A stretch of 64,000 bases of DNA from Bdellovibrionales bacterium RIFOXYD12_FULL_39_22 (GTDB taxonomy: Bacteria > Bdellovibrionota > Bacteriovoracia > Bacteriovoracales > Bacteriovoracaceae). The notes under the pieces were generated by a model, which saw nothing but the letters and a program-made list of their open reading frames with translations, did no database searches and was not told where the DNA came from. Every line of letters begins with the position of its first letter. Positions within the stretch are counted from its first letter, which is position 1. Positions 34,511 through 43,956 of the stretch are shown here, piece after piece. The stretch is taken from contig MEQL01000061.1 of the NCBI GenBank assembly GCA_001770205.1, positions 1-64,000 on the forward strand. Reading direction: 5' to 3'. The position numbers were made by a program, and so were the translations under genes.

Positions 34511-36253
34511 ATGAGAATAAAAAATAAAATAAATCTCTTTCCCATTTTGGTTGTTTTGGGAACAATATTCATCGCTAGCTGCGTTAGCGAAGTTACCTCC
34601 GTAAAGTGGAGGCGCGCCCCGGTTACTCGTCCGGCCACTCTCGTAGCAACCGCGACTCCTCTTCCCGCCGCAACTGCAACGGCCACTCCCGTAGGATCTT
34701 TTGTTTTCTCCAACGCCTCTGGTACGGAATTCACCGACAGTGCCGATTATGAGTTCACTTGGGAAAAAGGAGTAGAATCGCCGGCCGATACCCATTTCCA
34801 TTATTCTCTGCATACTATGGCCGGCTGCTCAACCACGGCCACTGCTACCGGCGTCGAAAACTCTCTGGCAGCACTCTTACCATTAGAAATTGGTGCAAAC
34901 TATTTGCAACTTATTATGCACGATGGCCTTGAAAACCTCCTTGATAGCGGCTGCTCGGGAAGAGTTATTAGAACCGGGGCAAAGCAATTAACATCATCTT
35001 TTGGATTTACTGGGCTAGATTTTTCCGCCCAATTGGGTGATTACATTTACTTTACATCAAGTGTTGGGCTTCCTGAAGAGATGGGTGTTTGGAAAATAAA
35101 AAGTGACGGAACCAATGTTTCACGCGTTAAACAGCTGGTCATGATTTCGAGGGCCTTATTTGAGCAATTGGGAGATATTATAATTTTCAACGCAAGCGAT
35201 GGTACTAGTGGCGACCAGTTATGGAAAACAGATGGAACTGAAATAGGTACACAACTTGTTAAAATAATTTCTCCCGGAGGATCTACTTTTCGAAAATCCT
35301 ACGGAGTAATAAATGGTTATTTATATTTTTCGGCATCAACCATGGATGAGGGTTATGAGATGTGGAAAACCGACGGGAGTGAGGCCAACACAGTTATGGT
35401 GGCGGATATAAATAGTGGGCCGTCAAATGGGCTTCCAAGTTTTGAAGACAGTCAGACCGTTTTTACTGGCGGCTTTTTATACTTTTTTGCAGATAATGGA
35501 ACAAGCGGAATGGAAATTTGGAAAACTGAAGGCACGTCTGCTCCCATCATAACAGCAGATGTGGATACCTCATTTCCTCGTCCTCTAAAAATGGCCCTTT
35601 CAACTAACGGCATTGTGCATTTTGCCAATGACGGTGTAAATGGCTATCAGCTCTGGAGAACCAGCACCACCAATTCTGACAGTACCATGATAAAAACAAT
35701 TGTAGAGGGCGGCATCCTCTCTACTGGAAGCATCTTCTCTCCTTTAGGAAATGGCCAAGTGATCTTTACGGTGGGAGGAGCTTCCGGGCCAGAACTTTGG
35801 GTTACAGATGGCAGTGCCCTTGGAACAACAAAGCTACAAACAATCTGTGAAATGTGTTCTTTTGGTTGGGGAAGTACCCCCTTTGTTATCACCGGCCAAG
35901 AACTGTTTTACACCATCTTTGACTCTGCTACTGGTGATTATAATTTGTGGAAAAGCGACGGAACAATACCTGGAACGATACTCCTTGATGCCTTTGGGTC
36001 TGATTCGTTATTTGATTTTATTGCCTTAAGCAATAACAAAATAGCTTTTTTTATCGACGGATTTGAAAATAACGGCATTTGGCTTTGGGATGATGCAATA
36101 GCTACTTCTACTCGCGTACTTATCGGAAATACTGTACATTTTGGTGCTCCACCACATCCCATAAGAATCTCTACCTTCTCCAACGCCATCTATTTTTCAA
36201 ATGACGACATGGTAGGAGGTATATTCCCGTGGGCCTATTATTACGCAGACTAA
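34511..36253 (+). CDS. ELW-x-x-DGT repeat lipoprotein
   Basis: This protein of about 580 residues has a lipoprotein signal (TIFIASC) and an Ala/Thr/Pro-rich linker. At least six repeats of the pattern LW-K/R-T/S-DGT-x2-GT follow (DQLWKTDGTEIGT, YEMWKTDGSEANT, MEIWKTEGTS, YQLWRT, PELWVTDGSALGT, YNLWKSDGTIPGT). Such ELW repeats form a beta-propeller-like surface protein. GAGG before the ATG at 34511 fixes the start. Function is unknown. The N-terminal block VKWRRAP plus linker resembles VKRAP plus linker in the lipoprotein at 9359-11431. Its stop overlaps that of convergent aroE. Confidence 0.75.
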   Translation: MRIKNKINLFPILVVLGTIFIASCVSEVTSVKWRRAPVTRPATLVATATPLPAATATATPVGSFVFSNASGTEFTDSADYEFTWEKGVESPADTHFHYSLHTMAGCSTTATATGVENSLAALLPLEIGANYLQLIMHDGLENLLDSGCSGRVIRTGAKQLTSSFGFTGLDFSAQLGDYIYFTSSVGLPEEMGVWKIKSDGTNVSRVKQLVMISRALFEQLGDIIIFNASDGTSGDQLWKTDGTEIGTQLVKIISPGGSTFRKSYGVINGYLYFSASTMDEGYEMWKTDGSEANTVMVADINSGPSNGLPSFEDSQTVFTGGFLYFFADNGTSGMEIWKTEGTSAPIITADVDTSFPRPLKMALSTNGIVHFANDGVNGYQLWRTSTTNSDSTMIKTIVEGGILSTGSIFSPLGNGQVIFTVGGASGPELWVTDGSALGTTKLQTICEMCSFGWGSTPFVITGQELFYTIFDSATGDYNLWKSDGTIPGTILLDAFGSDSLFDFIALSNNKIAFFIDGFENNGIWLWDDAIATSTRVLIGNTVHFGAPPHPIRISTFSNAIYFSNDDMVGGIFPWAYYYAD

Positions 36254-36933
36254 TTGCTGCTTTTAATTTCCCAAAACTTTAATGCCAAGCGCGCCTGTCG
36301 CTCTAAAAGCTCCAGGCCATCCATGTATGCTGGCACCTTCTGGCGTTGTCTTTCATTGTCATAGTTGTAATCCCAAAAAAGAGATTGAAAAGAAAGTTGG
36401 CCGCAAAAAAGAAAATCTTTTAGACAACTGTTAATTACTAGCGTTTTTTTTGAATGCAAATTACTAAGATCTAGTTGCGAAATATCCCCATTTTTTTTAC
36501 GCGAATAAACGGTTGTAGCAATTTTTTTTTGCAGCATTATTTTTTGTGTAACTAATGACATGGCGCCATCACCCAAAATAACTACTTCATTAAATTTATC
36601 ACGTTCCATCATTTGATCAAAAATTTCTATAATTGCAAAATAATCAGTATTGGTGGCAAAATACTTCCCCTTTTTTTGGCACAGACAATTAATCGCCTGC
36701 AAGGATGCAACCGCTGGCCCCACCGACACCTCCTTCAAAAAAATACGTTTATAAGGGGCGGTGATACTTAGGCCCTCTATCTTTGAAGCAAATATTGTAT
36801 CAAGAGAGGGGATCTCTTGGGGAGTGACGCAATCAATAAGCTTATAATCAATCTTTTCCCCCAGTAAGTTTTCGTAAACTTTCTTGGATTTTGACTGCTG
36901 AATGTTTTTTCCTAACAATGCTAGAGAGATCAT
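36250..36933 (-). CDS. aroE: Shikimate dehydrogenase-like protein, short
   Basis: This 227-residue protein has AroE features: GLSITAPYK (family GxxVTxPxK, with the catalytic Lys), AINCLCQKKGKYFATNTDYFA (here AINCLC and NTDYFA, matching the shikimate-binding NTD) and a nucleotide loop VILGDGAMS instead of the canonical GAGGA. It is 40-50 residues shorter than usual AroE and the NADP loop is altered, so its activity may be reduced or changed. It overlaps ribF by ATGA and ends the long bat transcript. Confidence 0.7.
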   Translation of the reverse strand: MISLALLGKNIQQSKSKKVYENLLGEKIDYKLIDCVTPQEIPSLDTIFASKIEGLSITAPYKRIFLKEVSVGPAVASLQAINCLCQKKGKYFATNTDYFAIIEIFDQMMERDKFNEVVILGDGAMSLVTQKIMLQKKIATTVYSRKKNGDISQLDLSNLHSKKTLVINSCLKDFLFCGQLSFQSLFWDYNYDNERQRQKVPAYMDGLELLERQARLALKFWEIKSSN

Positions 36934-37865
36934 ATATTGGTTTTAAAATGATTTCTGGCCGCAGAAACATCGGCCGTTATTTGATAAATTAAATCATTTG
37001 CTGAGGGAAATTTTTTTTCCGAACGAAGCCTTTTTATAAAAGCAACAGAAATTTCTTCTCCATAAAGATCCTTGTCGAAATCAAATATATTCGTCTCTAC
37101 ATTGATAATATTTCCAGCTTTAAAGGTTGGATTGGTTCCGATGTTGGTAATGGAATTATAAATTTTGGAAGCACCGGCCTTTGTTTGTGTAACATATACT
37201 CCGAAGGGAGGAATTAATCTTTCTGTCGAAATTTGAATATTGGCAGTTGGAAACCCCAGCATTCTGCCTCGGCCATCGCCTTTAATTACTCGCCCGGCAA
37301 GTAAAAAAAGGCGTCCCAAAAGTTGATTGGCCATTTCAATATTCCCCGCTTTAAGATAATGCCTTATCACCGAAGAGGAAATGGCCACACCTTCTTTGGC
37401 AAATTCTGCTTCAATTTCAATAGCAATCTTTTTTAAAGAACAATAGTTCTCTACAAAGGCATGATCTCCGCCCTTGTTTTTTCCAAAAGTAAAATCATGG
37501 CCAATAAAAAGTTTTTTTACCGAAAAATTATTTCCTGGGGGGAAAATGTATTGATCTAAAAACTTTTCCGGTAATAGATCACTAAAATCCCGAGTAAACT
37601 CAATTTCCATTAAGTAATCTATTCCCAATGCAGAAAGAAGCTCTCTTTTTTCTTCCGGAGAATTGATTAAGAAATCGCGCTTGGGGGTTAAAACTAGTTT
37701 AGGATGTGGCCAGAAAGTTACCAAAACAGTTGCCAGCTTTGATTTCTGACAACTTGCAACCACTTCTGCAAGAAGCGACTGATGCCCGAGATGAACGCCA
37801 TCAAAATTGCCAATAACAAGTCCTGCGTCGCTTTTGATTTCTCCAATATTTGCGATAGTAATCAT
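36930..37865 (-). CDS. ribF: Bifunctional riboflavin kinase / FAD synthetase
   Basis: This 311-residue enzyme makes FMN and FAD from riboflavin. The N-terminal nucleotidyltransferase domain shows IGNFDGVHLGHQSLL and FIGHDFTFGKNKGGD. The C-terminal kinase domain shows VIKGDGRGRMLGFPTAN (here GRGRMLGFPTAN) and GVYVTQT. The length fits. It overlaps batD upstream and aroE downstream by four bases each, so it is co-expressed with the bat cluster. Confidence 0.94.
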   Translation of the reverse strand: MITIANIGEIKSDAGLVIGNFDGVHLGHQSLLAEVVASCQKSKLATVLVTFWPHPKLVLTPKRDFLINSPEEKRELLSALGIDYLMEIEFTRDFSDLLPEKFLDQYIFPPGNNFSVKKLFIGHDFTFGKNKGGDHAFVENYCSLKKIAIEIEAEFAKEGVAISSSVIRHYLKAGNIEMANQLLGRLFLLAGRVIKGDGRGRMLGFPTANIQISTERLIPPFGVYVTQTKAGASKIYNSITNIGTNPTFKAGNIINVETNIFDFDKDLYGEEISVAFIKRLRSEKKFPSANDLIYQITADVSAARNHFKTNI

Positions 37866-39556
37866 TTTATTTTTTTCCGGCGAATTAGCGAAACTATTTC
37901 CTTAAAGTAATTGTTTCGAAAATTTATTTTTTCTTGCTTATTGTTGAATGTCTCATTTTCACAGCGACTAATCAACACCTGAAAATATTTTTTAGCGTTA
38001 TCAGAAAGTTGACTTTTTTCTATAATTTCTGAAAGTGATAATTGCGTGGAAATTGCGACATCCTCCGTTGATAGTAAGGCCGCCTTTGAATCAAAAATTA
38101 AATTATAGAGAGAAGAATAAACCACCCCCTTTTTTTTCATCAAAGCAATTTGGCCACTGATTTTTTTTATCAATGGATCATTTTCTGGGCGTTGTATAAA
38201 AAATGAGAGAAGAATTAAAAAACTAACAATGGCGATAACAACATTGGCCGACTTGAAATAGTTGATTGTATCGCGACGTAAAATAAACTCCGGCGGCATA
38301 AGATGATCTATCTTAGAGGCCAGATTTTTATCTGTTTTCTTAGACGCGTTGGGCATTGATTTTTCTTCACCGCTATCTACTATACTAGTGCTGTTGCTAG
38401 CACCGCCATTTGCTGCAACGATTATTCCGGGTAATTTTACGGCCTTTTCAAAATATTGTCGCCGCTCCGGATCAAACATAGAGATTGTTAGTTTGGAATC
38501 AGCGATATTAAGTGGCCCTCTTCCTAAATAAGTATAATCAAAAATCTTAGAAGAGGTCGTCTCATTAATTGTTTTAATTTCACTTTTGACATCAAAATCT
38601 TCTAGATTTTTATTAACATAAAGCGGGGGGGCAACCAGCTCTTCCAAATTACCCGGCCCGGTAACTATTAAGCGGACAGTTATCGGAACGTTAATATTAA
38701 AAGATTGCTGTGGCCGGTAGATTTCTAACTCATGGTTACCAATTAGTCCCGAAAAGTTAGCAGGTAATTTTTCAATTGGATAATCTAAAACCTCCACAAA
38801 AATTTTCTCACTGGCCACGGTGGACATACCACTATAACCTTGTGGTGTTGCACCAGGTGGATAATTTATTTTTACAGAAATTGGATCGATAGCAATTTTC
38901 CCAATTTTCTGAGGATAAAGACGTGCGGCATAAACTTCTACGCGCTGATATACTTTGTTCCCGCTAGCAAAGCGCTCTATACGGGGATTAGTGTCGCGAA
39001 AACGTTTTATAAAACCATCCAACTTGGGATATTGCTTAACTTCTTGCGAGATAAATGGAATGGAGGTTGCCAAAAAATAGCGCAAATCAATTCCCTCTCC
39101 CTTGATTATAGAATTTTTTGAAATAACCACTTCTACAAATTGATCTTTCGGCCGTGGCGCACTACTTTGCACAACAACTTCGAATCGCGCAGCGGCCAAC
39201 AACTTATCACCCGATTCAAAGCGAATATTAGTTACTCCTAATGATCCGACCTTGTCCGTTACCATTGAATAGGCATATCCCGTTTTTTGTATAGTGGTTA
39301 TTTTTCCATTATTGGTTAGTGTGCGAAGATCTTCTCGGATTAAGCGACGATTAAGTACTTCAAAATCTTTGGCGCCAAATGATATTCTAAACTCCTCTCC
39401 CGCAACAATATCTGCTTTAATAACTAATTCAAAGGCCTCGTTTTTTACTGGCCGGTTTGGCGTGGTATAGATATCTAAAATTCCCCCCCCACTTACACCA
39501 AAGGCAAAGTCTGTTATTACAAAAACTAGCAGTAATAAATATTTCATCCTCACCAA
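37862..39556 (-). CDS. batD: BatD-like protein
   Basis: This 564-residue exported protein has a signal peptide, several beta-rich domains (about 20-400) and one membrane helix near residue 440 followed by a cytoplasmic helical tail. VVQSSAPRPKDQFVEVVIS-like strands and the KGEGIDLRYFLAT segment fit the BatD / oxygen tolerance family. The position directly after the VWA proteins supports this. Bat proteins are linked to aerotolerance and envelope stress in Bacteroides, but their mechanism is open. Confidence 0.8.
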   Translation of the reverse strand: MVRMKYLLLLVFVITDFAFGVSGGGILDIYTTPNRPVKNEAFELVIKADIVAGEEFRISFGAKDFEVLNRRLIREDLRTLTNNGKITTIQKTGYAYSMVTDKVGSLGVTNIRFESGDKLLAAARFEVVVQSSAPRPKDQFVEVVISKNSIIKGEGIDLRYFLATSIPFISQEVKQYPKLDGFIKRFRDTNPRIERFASGNKVYQRVEVYAARLYPQKIGKIAIDPISVKINYPPGATPQGYSGMSTVASEKIFVEVLDYPIEKLPANFSGLIGNHELEIYRPQQSFNINVPITVRLIVTGPGNLEELVAPPLYVNKNLEDFDVKSEIKTINETTSSKIFDYTYLGRGPLNIADSKLTISMFDPERRQYFEKAVKLPGIIVAANGGASNSTSIVDSGEEKSMPNASKKTDKNLASKIDHLMPPEFILRRDTINYFKSANVVIAIVSFLILLSFFIQRPENDPLIKKISGQIALMKKKGVVYSSLYNLIFDSKAALLSTEDVAISTQLSLSEIIEKSQLSDNAKKYFQVLISRCENETFNNKQEKINFRNNYFKEIVSLIRRKKIK

Positions 39557-41301
39557 TCCTTTCGATTATTTGATCCCAATTGTTGCTTTTTCGTTTGATA
39601 ATATTTTTTTTGAACTTCCCGATCATCACTTAATAATTGCTTCAAAAGGGCCGGAACCTTGGCCATCTTGCGCTTTTGTTCAATATTTTTTTCAAACTCT
39701 TCTAGAGAAGGAGGGGGTGGCGGTTGCTCAGATTCCTTGTCTCCTTTTTTCCCTTCCTCTTTTTTTTCCTTTTCTTCTTTTTTGTTTTTTTCGTTTTTAT
39801 CATCTTCTCCGGCAGATTCACCTTGGCCTGATCCCTTTTTTTGTTTTTCTCCTTGTGATTTTGAAGAAGATGAAGATTCATCTTCGTTTTTTTCCTTTTC
39901 GCCTCCCTTTCCTTTTCCATTTCCATTTAAGGAGAGTGCTAATAATACGTTCTTACGCATTTCTGATAAGATCTTATCGTCGGCCACCATACTTTCATTT
40001 AATTGACTGGCCAATAATTTATAGCGCATTATTCCATCACGCAAATTCTTTTTCTTAAGATGTGCGGTTGCTACATTGAAGCGAACTTCTTTGTCTGCAT
40101 CGTTTATATTTTTTATATTTTCACCATAAAGTGTAAGTGCCTTGTCAGTTTCATCATTGCGCAATAATTTCTCGGCCAAAGACAAACGTTCTTTTTGAGA
40201 TAATTCTCCTTTTTTCAGCTTGTCCAACATTTTATTTAATTGTCGATCTGCTTGCGTAGTTGACGCATAGATTTTGCTATTGAAGGAAAAGGCCATAACA
40301 ACAATCGCAACAACAGAAACTACTTTGAATGTTTTAAATAATGAAAAAAACACACTGAGAATGAATAATGCTATTGCCGGGATTAGTAGATAGTTAACCA
40401 GAACTGGCCGCGAAGAAATAGTTCCTTTTTTTAATTTTTCCTTATAAATATCCCGAAAAAATTTCAATATTTCATTTGAATAAACACCATCCGAAAGCGG
40501 AATCCAATATTTGAATTCTTTAAAATTATTGCCAAGATCAATTATTGATCGCTCGCTTAAGGCGGAAACGACCAACGAACCTTGATATCGTTTAAAATCG
40601 TTTAAAACGCCACTGGATAGTCGTTGTGGGATATTCCCCCCACGAACCGTTCCCACGCCAATCGCCGCAACCACAATTGAAGAAGGTAGTCTTAACTGCT
40701 CTCTCGCATCATGAAATTCAAAGTCACTAATGGCCAAAATATTGCCAGTGATTTCTGTTAAATCATCACTCATCTCTCGAAAATATTGCACACTCTCATT
40801 TAATGCCGATTTTAAATTAGAGCCACCTCCCACTACACTTAATTCATCCAGTGCCGCCAAGCGAGAATCCAAGAGATCTAAATCATCGGTAAAGGGGACA
40901 ATCCGTCTCTGAATATCTGAAAATAAAACAATTGCAATTTTATGTCCCACTGAATTTTTAACAAAATGGCGGGCCAGCATAATTGCACGTTTAAATCGAT
41001 TAGGAGTTACGTCTTCCACCAACATACTCTCAGAATTATCAATTAAAATGATGGTGTTTTGCTCCATAACGTTAGCAGAAGTGGATACTTCTTCTCCGCG
41101 AAGGTCCAACAAGGATAAGATGAAAAGGGCCATTGAAAAAAGATAAGTTAAACGACAAATCAAACTCATTTTGCTTGGACGATAAAACCAATATTTTTTA
41201 ACCCAAACAAAAAACTTATGATCATTGGCCCAAATAATCATACCGAGCAAAATTATGCCCAGAAGATATATAGAGAGATATTCTCGATATATGAAGTTCA
41301 T
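39550..41301 (-). CDS. BatB/BatC-type fusion: VWA, TPR and charged tail
   Basis: This 583-residue inner-membrane protein has two N-terminal helices, then a von Willebrand A domain. ILIDNSESML (about residue 88) is the MIDAS DxSxS. A third membrane helix near 305-345 is followed by TPR-like repeats (about 350-460, LSLAEKLLRNDETDKALTLY). The tail is very Lys/Glu/Gly-rich, then has a Pro run and EEFEKNIEQKRKMAKVP. This matches a BatB fused to BatC. It overlaps batA and batD. Confidence 0.82.
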   Translation of the reverse strand: MNFIYREYLSIYLLGIILLGMIIWANDHKFFVWVKKYWFYRPSKMSLICRLTYLFSMALFILSLLDLRGEEVSTSANVMEQNTIILIDNSESMLVEDVTPNRFKRAIMLARHFVKNSVGHKIAIVLFSDIQRRIVPFTDDLDLLDSRLAALDELSVVGGGSNLKSALNESVQYFREMSDDLTEITGNILAISDFEFHDAREQLRLPSSIVVAAIGVGTVRGGNIPQRLSSGVLNDFKRYQGSLVVSALSERSIIDLGNNFKEFKYWIPLSDGVYSNEILKFFRDIYKEKLKKGTISSRPVLVNYLLIPAIALFILSVFFSLFKTFKVVSVVAIVVMAFSFNSKIYASTTQADRQLNKMLDKLKKGELSQKERLSLAEKLLRNDETDKALTLYGENIKNINDADKEVRFNVATAHLKKKNLRDGIMRYKLLASQLNESMVADDKILSEMRKNVLLALSLNGNGKGKGGEKEKNEDESSSSSKSQGEKQKKGSGQGESAGEDDKNEKNKKEEKEKKEEGKKGDKESEQPPPPPSLEEFEKNIEQKRKMAKVPALLKQLLSDDREVQKKYYQTKKQQLGSNNRKDW

Positions 41302-42272
41302 ATACTTTCTCGCAAAATCAATTTTCGAATAAGCTCTACTCCAAAAAGTAGTGTCACTCCCACAAGTAAATAGTACCAGAACTTTTCATCATAAATTATC
41401 TTTCCACGAGTATCCACTTCTGATTTTTCCAACTTACTAATCTCTGACATAACGGACGCTAGCGTTCGCTCATCTGCGGCCACATATGCTTTTGCCTGAG
41501 TGATGGCCGCCATCTCTTGTAATGTATTTAGATCATAACTTCCACCGGGGATGGTGCGATAAGTTGTATTTCCGTAAAGATCCTGGCCAGTTGGAATTTT
41601 AGCATTATCATCTCCGCCAACGGCAATCGTGTATACTTTTACTGAATTTTTTTGTGCTTCTTCGGCGGCCTGCATTGGGGTCATAGTTCCTACATTGCTT
41701 ACCCCATCAGTTAATAAAATAATGATTTTACTTTTAGACATTGAACTACTGGCCCGGGCCACCGCAAGCCCAATGGCATCTCCAATATTGGTTCCACTTC
41801 CTAAAAAACCGGTATTAATTTCTTTCACCATTTGTTTTAAAAGCTTTAGATCAGTAGATAGCGGCATTAAGGTGAATATTTTCTCCGAGAAGGTAATTAT
41901 CCCAATTCGGTCGGTTGGACGCAAATTAATAAAATCTAGAATTTTCTCTTTTGCCACTTCTAATCTATTGGGTTTGAAATCATCGGCCAGCATAGAGGCC
42001 GAAACATCTACTACAAAAAAAATATCTCGAACTTCAATTTTGTCTTTAGATACTCCTGCGGGGATTCGCGGATTTGTCATCGCAATACCAATATAAACCC
42101 AGCCACTAATTCCTATTAAAAACAGCAGGGCCCTTGCAATAAATAATTTGCGAATAATGAATTTATCCGGCAAATATATCTCTGGCCGCTTTAATAGCTT
42201 CCAAAATCCAATAGACCAAAAGAGAGCACCTAGCACGGCCCAGGCGGCCATAGTTATACTTTTATATTCCAT
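41298..42272 (-). CDS. batA: BatA-like VWA protein
   Basis: This 324-residue protein has two N-terminal membrane helices, a VWA domain and a C-terminal membrane helix. FVVDVSASM supplies the MIDAS DxSxS, GSGTNIGDAIG the Thr loop and LLTDGVSNVG the Asp loop, so metal binding looks intact. BatA usually pairs with BatB. It overlaps both neighbouring genes by 4-11 bases. Confidence 0.88.
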   Translation of the reverse strand: MEYKSITMAAWAVLGALFWSIGFWKLLKRPEIYLPDKFIIRKLFIARALLFLIGISGWVYIGIAMTNPRIPAGVSKDKIEVRDIFFVVDVSASMLADDFKPNRLEVAKEKILDFINLRPTDRIGIITFSEKIFTLMPLSTDLKLLKQMVKEINTGFLGSGTNIGDAIGLAVARASSSMSKSKIIILLTDGVSNVGTMTPMQAAEEAQKNSVKVYTIAVGGDDNAKIPTGQDLYGNTTYRTIPGGSYDLNTLQEMAAITQAKAYVAADERTLASVMSEISKLEKSEVDTRGKIIYDEKFWYYLLVGVTLLFGVELIRKLILRESI

Positions 42273-43074
42273 ACATTCTTTTTAAATTGGCCTCCGCTTT
42301 ACTTGCAAGTACCCGCAATTCATTGAGATCCTTTTTCGACCAATCTTTCTGATATCGAATTATAGCAATTTTTTTTATTAGTTGATCGAAATCACCATCT
42401 CCCACAATATAACGTTGCAGTTGTTCTTTTTGGTTATAAAGGGATTCAAATCCAGGCCGCGTTACGGCCCTAAATTGTCTAAGCTGTTTTAAAACTTCCC
42501 TCCGGTGCTTGATTTCTAATTTTCTTTTTTCACGAGAAACCATTCTCCGCTGGGCAATAAAAATTAATAAAACTATTGCTACACTTCCGACAAAAATCGA
42601 CGGCCAAAAAGAAAGCGAAAACGGTGATGTTACTTTTTGCTCCAAAATGACATACTCCCGCGGAGGGACTTCTTCCGTCTTTCCAATAATAAGATCTTTA
42701 ATTTTTAGTGGAATGTTTTTGTTTTCCCAATTCCAAATGTAAAACTGTGTGGGGGAAAAATTCTTTTTCAAAATTGCTGTTACTATAAGTTCTAGGACTT
42801 CTGCATTATTTTCGGATTGTCGAATTTCATCTACTGAAACAATATAAAACAGTCCTAAAAAATCATGATTTTCAAGCTGCAGAAACTTTTTTGCATCGTC
42901 ATCACTTCCGACATATGGCCAAAGCTGAATTACTCCGTCAAAAATTTCTCCCGGTAAAATAACCTTGCTAGGGGATTCGCTGGGGCGAAAAACCGCCTCC
43001 CATTCTTCACCATTAGCAAAATTTGCAGTAATTAGCATGACAAAAATGATCAGGACACTTTGCCAACATTTCAT
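42262..43074 (-). CDS. Bat-cluster accessory membrane protein
   Basis: This 270-residue protein has a signal peptide (to about residue 22), a periplasmic domain, one membrane helix (about 155-175) and a basic cytoplasmic helical tail (SREKRKLEIKHRREVLKQL). The position between DUF58 and batA is that of the DUF4381-type accessory genes in MoxR-BatA clusters. Sequence identity to that family could not be confirmed. Its end overlaps batA by 11 bases. Confidence 0.6.
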   Translation of the reverse strand: MKCWQSVLIIFVMLITANFANGEEWEAVFRPSESPSKVILPGEIFDGVIQLWPYVGSDDDAKKFLQLENHDFLGLFYIVSVDEIRQSENNAEVLELIVTAILKKNFSPTQFYIWNWENKNIPLKIKDLIIGKTEEVPPREYVILEQKVTSPFSLSFWPSIFVGSVAIVLLIFIAQRRMVSREKRKLEIKHRREVLKQLRQFRAVTRPGFESLYNQKEQLQRYIVGDGDFDQLIKKIAIIRYQKDWSKKDLNELRVLASKAEANLKRMYGI

Positions 43075-43077
43075 TGT

Positions 43078-43926
43078 CTATATCAATCCTTTGATAAATT
43101 CTTCTAAGTAACGTTCGCTAACTTTTAAGCGTTTAAATTTCTTTTCTAAGATGGTGACAACATCATCCTTACTTTTCATATTGATAAGGCCAACATTTTT
43201 TTTAACGACACCTCTACCACTATCTATCAATGTCAAAAAGGGATGGTGCGTATTTTCATCAATAGGTGCCACCATTTGAAAGCAATGAACATTTTTATTG
43301 TATAAAATCCTTTTTAAGGATTTAAGTTCAATAAAATCATTAAAATCTGAAAAAATAACCACTTCTCGACGCTTTCCAATATAGCGCATTACTTTCGATA
43401 TTTTTTCATTTTCAGTTAACATTCCTTGGAACTTATACTCCAAATTTAAAGTTCCATTTTCAAGCAATAATCCTTTTTTTTCTAACGCTGCAACGAAATT
43501 AACAATTCCTTCTTCGCCATTTTTTTTATCAAGAGAAGTAATATCATCGGCTATAATGATAACTTGAATTGTGTCTTGTGTTTCATGTGCCAGTAAAAAA
43601 AGCAAACAGATTAATTCCATTGATGCTTGCAGCTTAGATATTTCATTGGCCCCAGAAAACATTGAGCGAGAAGCGTCTAAAACAACTACAATCTCCACTC
43701 GTCTTTCTTCATCAAATGTCTTTATGTATGGCGTGTTGGTCTTTGCCAAAATTCGCCAATCAATAAAACGCACATCATCTCCCGGCACGTATATCTGATG
43801 TTCCTTAAATTGCAATCCACTCCCGCGAAAATGCGACTTAAGCATCCCGATAGCGTAGGAGTTGGAATTCTTAAAAAGCGAAGATTTTATTTTTGCAACG
43901 CTTTTTTTGACGGCCTGAATGTCCAT
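43078..43926 (-). CDS. DUF58 protein of the MoxR-Bat cluster
   Basis: This protein of about 282 residues has the DUF58 hallmark YVPGDDVRFIDWRILAKTN (family pattern YxxGDDxRxIDWxxxAR). A VWA-like fold follows with VVLDASRSM. The C-terminus is basic and helical. The start at 43926 is used because the upstream ATG adds only an unlikely hydrophobic leader. In such clusters DUF58 proteins act with the MoxR ATPase. It lies between moxR and the accessory gene. Confidence 0.85.
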   Translation of the reverse strand: MDIQAVKKSVAKIKSSLFKNSNSYAIGMLKSHFRGSGLQFKEHQIYVPGDDVRFIDWRILAKTNTPYIKTFDEERRVEIVVVLDASRSMFSGANEISKLQASMELICLLFLLAHETQDTIQVIIIADDITSLDKKNGEEGIVNFVAALEKKGLLLENGTLNLEYKFQGMLTENEKISKVMRYIGKRREVVIFSDFNDFIELKSLKRILYNKNVHCFQMVAPIDENTHHPFLTLIDSGRGVVKKNVGLINMKSKDDVVTILEKKFKRLKVSERYLEEFIKGLI

Positions 43927-43956
43927 ATATCTTGTTCCGAATATAACGAACAAATA

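Noticed and set aside
39570-40058. Plus-strand frames rich in Phe and Ser
   Set aside because: Antisense of the Lys/Glu-rich tail of the BatB/BatC protein.
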